From contig JASHWZ010000145.1 in the NCBI GenBank assembly GCA_030043865.1, forward strand, positions 1 to 18,750: a stretch of 18,750 bases of DNA. The letters are read 5' to 3'. The position numbers were made by a program, and so were the translations under genes. The first letter of the stretch is position 1; each line of letters begins with the position of its first letter. The notes under the pieces are model-generated. The model was given only the letters and a program-made list of their open reading frames with translations, was not told where the DNA came from and made no database searches. The stretch comes from Thermoplasmata archaeon (GTDB lineage: Archaea; Thermoplasmatota; Thermoplasmata; Lutacidiplasmatales; UBA184). Positions 12,920 to 18,750 of this stretch are shown piece after piece.

Positions 12920-14257
12920 ATGGCGACGGTCCGGTGGTCGCCGCCGCCGGCCGAACGAGCGGTGGGCCTCGAGTTTTACATCAGCTCCGCACCCGGAGTG
13001 CCGGGGCGGCTCAAGATGTCTCCCGAGGAGTTCCGCGTCCGGGAGCTATCGAGCTACCCGTTGCCCGACCCGAGCGGTCCGTACGTCGTCCTTCGCGTCG
13101 AGAGCCGGAACTGGGAGCAGCACGAGCTCGCGAGCGCGATCGCTCGCCGGCTCGGTCGACCGCCCCACTCGGTCCAGTGGGCCGGCACCAAGGACCGCCG
13201 CGCCGTCTCCGAGCGACTGTTCTCCTATCGAGGGGAGCTGCCCGCCGGCGACCTCGGGCTGCGCGACGTGGCGGTCCTCGAGTCGTACCGCGCGCGGGAC
13301 GGGCTCGTGCTCGGTCACCACTACGGCAACGCCTTCGACCTCACGGTCGGGGAGCTCGACCGGCCGTCGACCGAGGCGGTCGGCGCCCTCGAACAGGTCA
13401 CCATGGACGTCCGGGACGCCGGCGGGTTTCCCAACTTCTTCGGGCTCCAGCGGTTCGGGGAGGTTCGACCGATCACGCATGAGGTCGGTCGCTGGGTCGT
13501 GCGAGGAGACCTCGACCGGGCCGTCGACGTATATCTAGCGGACCGCCCGATCGGCGGGGTGCCGGGTCCCGGCGACGAACCGAGGAAGCGGTACGCGGAG
13601 CACCACGACCCGGTGCGGGCGCTCGCGGAGTTCCCGCGGGAGTACCGGTTCGAGCGGTCGCTGCTCGAACGACTCGCCCGCGGCGATCGCGCCGAACGCG
13701 CGTTTCGTGCGCTCTCCCGGGAGCTCCGCACGCTGTTCGTGCACGCGCTCCAGTCGCTGTTGTTCAATCGCTGGGTGAGCGCGCGACACGACGCCGGATT
13801 GTCCCTCACGGCGCCGGTCGCCGGCGACCGGATCGTCCGGCTCGCGCGCGACGGGACCGTGCGGGCCCCGGACGCCGTGCCCGTGGAGCTCGACAACCTC
13901 CCCGAATGCCGGGAGCTCGTCGCGCGCGGTCGGGCCTTGCTGGCGGGGCCTCTCGTCGGCTACGAGACCCCGGCCGATCGCTCGTCGCCGGGGGAGCTGC
14001 TCGATCGGATTCTCGACGAAGAGCGGGTCGATCGAGCCATGTTTCGGGTCCCCGCTTCGCCGGAAGTCGCGAGCCGCGGTGCCTGGCGTGCCGTTTCGGT
14101 ACCGCTGCCGCCCCTCGCGATCTCGCCGGAAGAGAACCGGGTCCGGTTCCGATTCGCGCTACCGAAAGGCGCGTACGCGACCGTGCTCCTCCGAGAGTAC
14201 CTCAAGTCCGGCGCCGTTGCGGGCGCGACCGGCGTCCGGTCGAGCCGAGGCTTCTAA
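12920..14257 (+). CDS. truD: tRNA pseudouridine(13) synthase TruD
   Basis: A 445-residue archaeal TruD, which isomerises uridine 13 of tRNA in the cytoplasm. The catalytic aspartate is D92 in WAGTKDRRAVSE, the TruD signature. GGFPNFFGLQRFG at 168-180 is the second family motif. The central region carries the TruD-specific insertion and the C-terminus ends SRGF. The length agrees with archaeal homologues, which are longer than bacterial ones. ATG 12920 fits the TATA-like element 26 bases upstream; an in-frame ATG at 12899 overlaps that element and is less likely. It is the first of a run of codirectional genes. Confidence 0.95.
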   Translation: MATVRWSPPPAERAVGLEFYISSAPGVPGRLKMSPEEFRVRELSSYPLPDPSGPYVVLRVESRNWEQHELASAIARRLGRPPHSVQWAGTKDRRAVSERLFSYRGELPAGDLGLRDVAVLESYRARDGLVLGHHYGNAFDLTVGELDRPSTEAVGALEQVTMDVRDAGGFPNFFGLQRFGEVRPITHEVGRWVVRGDLDRAVDVYLADRPIGGVPGPGDEPRKRYAEHHDPVRALAEFPREYRFERSLLERLARGDRAERAFRALSRELRTLFVHALQSLLFNRWVSARHDAGLSLTAPVAGDRIVRLARDGTVRAPDAVPVELDNLPECRELVARGRALLAGPLVGYETPADRSSPGELLDRILDEERVDRAMFRVPASPEVASRGAWRAVSVPLPPLAISPEENRVRFRFALPKGAYATVLLREYLKSGAVAGATGVRSSRGF

Positions 14258-14259
14258 TA
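14250..14259 (+). promoter_or_regulatory. TATA-like element of the KaiC-like pair, overlapping the truD stop
   Basis: GCTTCTAATA includes the TAA stop codon of truD and lies about 45 bases before the ATG at 14299. It predicts a leader of about 18 bases that carries a G-rich ribosome-binding site. Confidence 0.35.
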
Positions 14260-14298
14260 CCCGGCCACGGGGTCGAAGGCCCCGGGTGGGGGTGCCGC

Positions 14299-15216
14299 AT
14301 GGCGACGGAGTCTCCGCGCCCGTTCGTCTTCCCGACGACGTCACCCGGACCTCTCCGGCCCGGCGACAGTTCGGGGGCGCCGGCACGGGTCCCGACGGGC
14401 GTTCCCGATTTCGATTACCTCACGGGCGGTCTTCCGGCGGGGTCCGTCGTGCTCTTGTTCGGCGCCGCTGGCGCGGGCCATCAGGAGTTCGCCCTGACGT
14501 CGGCCGTCCACTTGATGCTCCGATTCGACGACCCCCGACTCCACGAGTTCTATCTTGGCGGCGCGAAGGGACCGTTCGTCTACCCGAACGAGGTCGTCTA
14601 CATCAGCACGAGTCGATCGCGGGAACAGCTGATGGCCGAGCTGCGCGGTGCCTTCGACGGAACGTACTCGAGCGTGCTCGGTCGCCACCTCACGTTCCGC
14701 GACGTCTCGGCGTCGTACTTCGCCGACACGCCGGTCCCGACGTCCTGGTCGTCGATGCCGAGCTCGCTGCTCTCGGGCGCCCCGGCGCGGACCGTCGACG
14801 ACGGCGGACCGCTCCGCGCGCTCGCCTCCGCGATTGAGGAGAGCGGCGAGAACCACCTCGTCATCGTGGACTCGCTGACCGACCTGCTCGTCCGGCGGGG
14901 CGTTGACGAGGCCGATGTGCTCACGCTCACAAAGGGCCTGCGACGACGTGCGAAGGAGTGGGGCGGCCTCGTGTACCTGATGCTCTCGGAGGGCGTCGCG
15001 CCCCCCCACGTCGAGCAGGCGGTGATCGACTCCGTCGACGGGGTGCTGCACTTCAGCTGGATGTCGAGCCCCACGCACTCGCATCGGCAGCGCGCGATGC
15101 TGATTGACAAGTTCATGCCGGTCCTCTCCCGGCTCCCCGCCGAGCACCAGGGTCGGTTCGTCATCCGAGTGAACGCGAAGAACGGGCTGGTGACCACGCA
15201 GTATGAGCGAGTCTGA
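14299..15216 (+). CDS. RecA/KaiC-like protein with degenerate Walker A (probable pseudo-ATPase)
   Basis: A 305-residue member of the RecA-superfamily RAD55/KaiC-like group. The N-terminal GVPDFDYLTGGLPAG at 34-48 matches the usual G-IDxLLGGG-PxG lead-in, and Walker B is intact (HLVIVDSLTDLL at 186-197). The Walker A position reads GAAGAGHQ at 55-62, so the lysine is His and the Ser/Thr is Gln. ATP hydrolysis by the normal mechanism seems impossible, although weak binding is not excluded. An insertion around 78-97 (DDPRLHEFYLGGAKGPFVYP) separates Walker A from the next strand. Translation starts at ATG 14299 with GGTGGGGGTG just upstream. It overlaps the intact paralogue by 14 bases, which suggests a complex. 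Role unknown; recombination or signalling by analogy. Confidence 0.8.
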   Translation: MATESPRPFVFPTTSPGPLRPGDSSGAPARVPTGVPDFDYLTGGLPAGSVVLLFGAAGAGHQEFALTSAVHLMLRFDDPRLHEFYLGGAKGPFVYPNEVVYISTSRSREQLMAELRGAFDGTYSSVLGRHLTFRDVSASYFADTPVPTSWSSMPSSLLSGAPARTVDDGGPLRALASAIEESGENHLVIVDSLTDLLVRRGVDEADVLTLTKGLRRRAKEWGGLVYLMLSEGVAPPHVEQAVIDSVDGVLHFSWMSSPTHSHRQRAMLIDKFMPVLSRLPAEHQGRFVIRVNAKNGLVTTQYERV

Positions 15217-15925
15217 GCCGAGCCGGGCACGGGTGTCGACCGGCATCGACGGCCTGGACGAGATGTTGGGCGGGGGATTCCCCGCGGGCCACGTCGTGCT
15301 CGTCACCGGCCTTCCGGGTACCGGAAAGACGTGCCTCGGACTCCAGTACCTCCTCGCGGGGGTCGCGCACGGCGAGAAGGGCGTGTTCCTGTCCCTGGAG
15401 GAGGACACGCCCCAACTGCTCGAGAGCGCGCGGCAGTTCCGCTGGCCGGTCGACGCAGCGGTCGATAAGGGACTCCTCAAGGTCGTGCGCCTCGACCCGC
15501 GCGAGACCCGGCAGAGCCTGCACCGGGTCCAGGGAGAGCTCGGCAAGGAGCTCGCCTCGATGGGCGCGAAGCGGATCGTGGTCGACTCCGTGTCGCTCCT
15601 CAACATGCTGAGCGACGACGAACCGAGCCGTCGGGCGACGCTGTTCGCGCTCGCCGGCGCCTGCCGACAGTCCGGCGCGACGACCGTCCTCACCGCGGAA
15701 GCGGACCCGCTCCACCCCGAGGTGAGTCGCGACGGGCTCTCGGAATACGTCTCGGACGGGGTCGTCGTCCTCGGCTACCGCCAGGGTCCCGACGGCCATC
15801 GGGTCGGTCTCGCGCTCCGGATCCTCAAGATGCGGCGCACGGCGCACGCCCGGACGGTCCAGCCGTACTCCATCGGCGCCTCGGGCCTGCTCGTCGACGC
15901 GAAGGCGGTCGACTTCGGCGGCTAA
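15203..15925 (+). CDS. KaiC-like RecA-superfamily ATPase (RAD55 family), single domain
   Basis: A 240-residue single-domain KaiC-like ATPase. STGIDGLDEMLGGGFPAG at 12-29 leads into Walker A GLPGTGKT at 36-43. LSLEED at 64-69 carries the paired Glu of KaiC-type ATPases (E66, E67), and RIVVDS at 124-129 is Walker B. All nucleotide-binding residues are intact, unlike its upstream neighbour. ATG 15203 lies inside the upstream gene (overlap 15203-15216), so the two are translationally coupled. Archaeal homologues are linked to DNA repair or to signalling and motility accessory functions; no archaellum genes are nearby. The dinB gene follows after 51 bases. Confidence 0.88.
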   Translation: MSESEPSRARVSTGIDGLDEMLGGGFPAGHVVLVTGLPGTGKTCLGLQYLLAGVAHGEKGVFLSLEEDTPQLLESARQFRWPVDAAVDKGLLKVVRLDPRETRQSLHRVQGELGKELASMGAKRIVVDSVSLLNMLSDDEPSRRATLFALAGACRQSGATTVLTAEADPLHPEVSRDGLSEYVSDGVVVLGYRQGPDGHRVGLALRILKMRRTAHARTVQPYSIGASGLLVDAKAVDFGG

Positions 15926-15938
15926 GATCGGCGGAAAC

Positions 15939-15961
15939 CCCAAACGCCGAGCGGCGTTGGG
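15939..15961 (+). other. Hairpin in the KaiC-dinB spacer
   Basis: AACGCC (15943-15948) pairs with GGCGTT (15953-15958) across a 4-base loop. CCC/GGG extends the stem past a bulged A, giving about nine base pairs just 15 bases before the dinB ATG. It could limit read-through or translation of dinB; no typical terminator tail follows. Confidence 0.4.
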
Positions 15962-15976
15962 CCGGCGGGCGGCCCG

Positions 15977-17092
15977 ATGCGCTGGACGATCTACGTCGAC
16001 CTGGACGCGTACTACGTCTCGGTCGAGCTTCGGGAGCGCCCGGAGCTCGCGGGCCGCCCCGTGATCGTCGGTCCGCCTCCGGCCGGGGGCGCGACGCGGG
16101 GGGTCGTCCTCTCGGCGAGCTACGAAGCGAGGAAGTTCGGCGTGCACAGCGCGCAGCCCGCCGTGCAAGCGGCGCGGCTCTGCCCCGAGGCGGTCTGGAT
16201 TCCTCCGGACCACGCAAAGTACGGACGGGTCGCGGCGGAAGTGCGGGCGGTGCTCGGCCGGTTCGCTCCCGACCTCGTGCCGCTCTCGATCGACGAAGCC
16301 GCCCTCGGGGTCGAGCTCCCCGACGCCGCCGCGGCCCGGGAGCTCGCCGTCAATGTCCAGGCCGCGCTCCGCAACGAGCTCCATCTACCCGCCTCCATCG
16401 GGGCGGCGACGACCCGAACGGTCGCGAAGATCGCCACCGACCGGGCGAAACCTGGAGGGATCGTCGTCGTGGTGCCGGGGGAGGAGGCAGCGTTCCTAGC
16501 GCCGCTCCCCGTCCGGGCGATCCCGGGGGTCGGACCGAAGACGGAGGAACTGTTCCGCGCCGCGGGCGTCGCGACGATCGGCGACCTCGCCGCCCAGCGC
16601 CCCTCGAGCCTGTCCCGTCGTCTTGGCGCTTCGGCGCGCGGCTGGATCCTCCTCGCCCGGGGCCAAGGTCAGGACCCGGTCGAGGAGGAACCCGGCCCGC
16701 GGTCCCGCTCGACGGACCGCACGTTCCCCCAGGACGTCGCAAGCTGGGAACCGCTCGAGTCCGCGGTTCGAGAACTCGCCGCTGGCCTGGCCGCTACTCT
16801 CGCGGAGGAGGAGCTCCGTTACGGGAGCGTCGGGGTGGCGTTCCGTTGGGCGGATTTCACCCGCACTCAGCGAAGCCGGACGCTGGGCGCGTCGGCCGAG
16901 GGTCCGGAGCCGCTCGCTCGGGCCGCGCTCCGGCTCGCCCGCGACCTCTGGGACGACGAACGGGCCGGCCGGGGACGGGCGATCCGGACGGTCTCCGTCC
17001 GGGCGGAGCGCCTCGCGGAACGGCATCAGCGGCAGGTATCGCTCGACTCGTTTCCACCGCCCGCCCGTCCGAGGGGCGCCGACGACGCGTAA
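15977..17092 (+). CDS. dinB: DNA polymerase IV (Y-family, DinB/Dpo4-type)
   Basis: A 371-residue translesion polymerase. The catalytic acidic residues are D8 (YVDLDAYYVSVE, 6-17) and D106/E107 (SIDEA, 104-108), with Y13 the likely steric gate. The thumb helix-hairpin-helix reads IPGVGPKTEELFRAAGVATIGDLA from residue 182. RTFPQDV leads into the little-finger domain. The C-terminus carries QVSLDSF at 353-359, close to the PCNA-interacting QxxLxxFF motif, as in archaeal Dpo4-type enzymes. Start ATG 15977 gives normal length. I find no clear TATA element; the gene may share the KaiC operon transcript despite the hairpin. It bypasses DNA lesions at the replication fork. Identity is firm. Confidence 0.93.
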   Translation: MRWTIYVDLDAYYVSVELRERPELAGRPVIVGPPPAGGATRGVVLSASYEARKFGVHSAQPAVQAARLCPEAVWIPPDHAKYGRVAAEVRAVLGRFAPDLVPLSIDEAALGVELPDAAAARELAVNVQAALRNELHLPASIGAATTRTVAKIATDRAKPGGIVVVVPGEEAAFLAPLPVRAIPGVGPKTEELFRAAGVATIGDLAAQRPSSLSRRLGASARGWILLARGQGQDPVEEEPGPRSRSTDRTFPQDVASWEPLESAVRELAAGLAATLAEEELRYGSVGVAFRWADFTRTQRSRTLGASAEGPEPLARAALRLARDLWDDERAGRGRAIRTVSVRAERLAERHQRQVSLDSFPPPARPRGADDA

Positions 17093-17101
17093 CCGCCCGG
17101 C

Positions 17102-17110
17102 TTGAATATC
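17102..17110 (+). promoter_or_regulatory. TATA-like element of the galT-like gene
   Basis: TTGAATATC is centred about 28 bases before ATG 17135, fitting a leaderless transcript. An inverted repeat CCCGC/GCGGG (17110-17114 and 17122-17126) directly follows and could be an operator, tentatively. Confidence 0.45.
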
Positions 17111-17134
17111 CCGCGTCGATTGCGGGCCTCCGCG

Positions 17135-18172
17135 ATGTCCGAGTTTCGCCGAGACCCGTTCCTCGGTCGCTGGACGATCGTGGCAGAGGGAAGGTCGGCC
17201 CGACCGAACGAATACACCGGGCCACCGCCCCCGGCCGGGGCACCCGCCGATTGTCCCTTCTGCGAGGGCCACGAATCGCGCACGCCTCCGGAAGTCGCCG
17301 CCGTTCGTCGCAGCGGGAGCGCTCCGAACGGACCGGGATGGACGGCGCGAGCGATCCCCAACCGGTTCCCGACCGTGACGCCTGCGCCGACCGCCCCCGC
17401 GGTCGTCTCGACTCCGACGCTCGAGCGCGAACCCGCGCTCGGGATCCACGAGGTGATCGTGGAGGACCCCCGGCACGGTACGGACCTTCCGTATCTGCCG
17501 GCGGATCAACACCGGACCTTGTTCCGTTTCTTCCGCGAGCGGATGCGCGCCGCCATCGCGACCGCTGGCGTCACGAACGCGTTGCTGTTCGAGAACCGGG
17601 GTCCCGAGTCGGGCGGAACGCTCCCGCATCCCCACGCGCAGCTCGTCGCGACGCACCGGATACCTTCCAGGCTCGAGGAAGAGCGCCGGGCGTTCCGAAC
17701 CGGACCCACCGACTCTCCCGGGACCTGTCGACTCGAGAACGTGGTCGGGTCGGAGATTCGCGCCGGCGAGCGGGTCGTGGCGCACGAGGGGGGCTTCACC
17801 GCATTCGCCCCGTTCGCCTCGGAGTTCCCCTATGAGGTCTGGATCGTCCCGGATCGTCATGCCGCGTCGTTCGCGGACGCGACCGATGTCGAGGTCGACG
17901 GGCTAGCGACCCTGCTGCCGCAGGTTCTCCGCGCCCTCGACCGAGTGCGCTCGCATCCGTCGTACAACTGGTTCGTCCACGGCGACCGGGCGCCCGCCGA
18001 GGGCGCGCGCGGCTTCCACTGGCACGTCGAGGTCGTCCCACGGATCGTGCGGCCGGACGGCTACGAACTCGGCAGCGGCGTCTCCGTGAATCCGGTCCGA
18101 CCCGAGATCGCCGCGGCGGAGCTGCGGACGGCGATGGCGGCGGTCGCGACGAGCGCGGGCCAGCAACCCTAA
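17135..18172 (+). CDS. galT: Galactose-1-phosphate uridylyltransferase-like protein (HIT superfamily)
   Basis: A 345-residue GalT-family nucleotidyltransferase. It has an N-terminal RRDPFLGRWTIVA lead, a CxxC zinc pair at C40/C43 (DCPFCEG), AIPNRFPT at 73-80, GIHEVIVEDPRH at 103-114, and the active-site ENRGPESGGTLPHPHAQ at 153-169 with H167 as the nucleophile of the HPHAQ motif. GFHWHVEVVPR at 293-303 supplies the second metal/domain motif. In the Leloir pathway it exchanges UMP between UDP-glucose and galactose-1-phosphate. Relatives that act on other sugar phosphates or as ADP-type transferases share these motifs, so the substrate is not certain. The TATA-like element places the start at ATG 17135 rather than the TTG at 17102. 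No other galactose gene is nearby. Confidence 0.85.
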   Translation: MSEFRRDPFLGRWTIVAEGRSARPNEYTGPPPPAGAPADCPFCEGHESRTPPEVAAVRRSGSAPNGPGWTARAIPNRFPTVTPAPTAPAVVSTPTLEREPALGIHEVIVEDPRHGTDLPYLPADQHRTLFRFFRERMRAAIATAGVTNALLFENRGPESGGTLPHPHAQLVATHRIPSRLEEERRAFRTGPTDSPGTCRLENVVGSEIRAGERVVAHEGGFTAFAPFASEFPYEVWIVPDRHAASFADATDVEVDGLATLLPQVLRALDRVRSHPSYNWFVHGDRAPAEGARGFHWHVEVVPRIVRPDGYELGSGVSVNPVRPEIAAAELRTAMAAVATSAGQQP

Positions 18173-18196
18173 GGGGCCGCGCTCGGTCCGACCGGC

Positions 18197-18750
18197 GTGA
18201 GCGAGCTCCGGGAACCGATTGTCTCCCTGCTGGGGCACGTCGATCACGGGAAGACGACGCTCCTCGACCGCATCGCGGGCAGCGTGCGGGCCTCCAAGGA
18301 GGCGGGCGGGATCACCCAGCACATCGGCGCCATCGAAGTGCCCGGGGTGACCCTGCGACGGTTGTGCGAGGGGATTCTGACCGAGGAGCAGCTCGCGGTG
18401 CCCGGCCTCCTGTTCGTCGACACGCCCGGCCACCGGTCGTTCGAGACCTTGCGCCGGCGCGGCGGCGCTCTCGCCGACCTCGCCGTGCTCGTCGTCGACG
18501 TGCGGGAAGGGCTGATGCCGCAGACGCGGGAGTCGATCCAGATCCTCCGGCACGAGAAGACCCCGTTCGCCATCGCGCTCACGAAGATCGACCTCCTTGC
18601 GGGCTGGAGGAAGTCGCCCTCGCCGCTGCCCGTGCTCGAGCAGGCCGCGCGCTCGGGTCCCGAATTCGGCCGCGCGCTCGACCAGCACCTCTACTCGGTC
18701 GCCGAGGAGATGGTCCGGCTCGGATTCTCCGCCGAGCGGTTCGACCGGGT
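18197..18750 (+). CDS. infB: Translation initiation factor aIF5B (IF-2 family), 5' part
   Basis: The first 184 codons of an archaeal aIF5B; the gene continues past the right edge. From GTG 18197 the protein begins SELREPIVSLLGHVDHGKTTLL, with G1 GHVDHGKT at 13-20. The switch I region EAGGITQHIGA (35-45) is followed by G3 DTPGH at 75-79 and G4 TKID at 129-132 (Thr in place of the usual Asn). The insert before G3 (CEGILTEEQLAVPG) is typical of aIF5B and not of bacterial IF2. It is a GTPase that promotes subunit joining in translation initiation. The galT stop is 24 bases upstream; the TAA in CCCTAAGG lies about 26 bases before the GTG and might serve as a TATA-like element, so leaderless initiation is possible but uncertain. 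Confidence 0.92.
   Translation, partial: MSELREPIVSLLGHVDHGKTTLLDRIAGSVRASKEAGGITQHIGAIEVPGVTLRRLCEGILTEEQLAVPGLLFVDTPGHRSFETLRRRGGALADLAVLVVDVREGLMPQTRESIQILRHEKTPFAIALTKIDLLAGWRKSPSPLPVLEQAARSGPEFGRALDQHLYSVAEEMVRLGFSAERFDR

Noticed and set aside
10450..13482. A 1010-codon open frame on the plus strand
   Set aside because: It overlaps the MFS, unknown and truD genes in another frame and has Arg-rich shadow composition.
1..18750. CRISPR array, tRNA/rRNA genes, insertion sequences or prophage genes
   Set aside because: I saw no regularly spaced repeats, no cloverleaf-like sequence, no transposase or phage-type protein and no spacer long enough to hide them.

Overview
The window looks like a gene-dense, high-GC (roughly two thirds G+C by eye) archaeal chromosome segment. 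Archaeal markers are an aIF5B-type initiation factor, an archaeal-type TruD, an aCPSF2-like beta-CASP nuclease, a NOG1-family GTPase, a split glycine decarboxylase (GcvPA/GcvPB), a free-standing JAMM protease, HTH-CBS and RecA/KaiC-like proteins, and many promoters with a TATA-like element about 25-30 bp upstream of the start codon (leaderless transcripts). The combination suggests a high-GC member of the Thermoplasmatota (soil or wetland lineages of the RBG-16-68-12 / Lutacidiplasmatales kind). That placement is inference; no rRNA gene is present.

Layout. 1-1830 (minus): gcvPA-gcvPB, the glycine decarboxylase P-protein, running off the left edge. 1946-3049 (plus): NOG1-like GTPase, convergent with an aCPSF2-like nuclease (3046-4287, minus). 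4385-6574 (plus): a tight three-gene operon of an IMPase-type phosphatase, NAD kinase and a JAMM metalloprotease. 6581-8545 (minus): a B12-type radical SAM enzyme and a small zinc-finger protein. 8645-10188: an HTH-CBS regulator convergent with a P1/DmpA-family peptidase. 10271-12379 (plus): an unassigned HExxH protein and an MFS transporter, convergent with an unknown protein (12376-12861, minus). 12920-18750 (plus): truD, a KaiC-like pair (the first member with a destroyed Walker A, the second intact), dinB/DNA polymerase IV with a PCNA-binding tail, galT-like transferase, and the 5' part of the aIF5B gene.

The genes are mostly housekeeping (one-carbon metabolism, ribosome assembly, RNA ends, NADP balance, tRNA modification, translation initiation, lesion bypass). 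I see no CRISPR array, transposon, prophage, rRNA or tRNA gene. No intergenic stretch exceeds about 130 bp. The most unusual points are the pseudo-ATPase/ATPase KaiC-like pair beside dinB, the unfused phosphatase-NAD kinase operon carrying a JAMM protease, the HExxH and small zinc-finger orphans, and three of four convergent gene pairs ending on the same shared CTAG.
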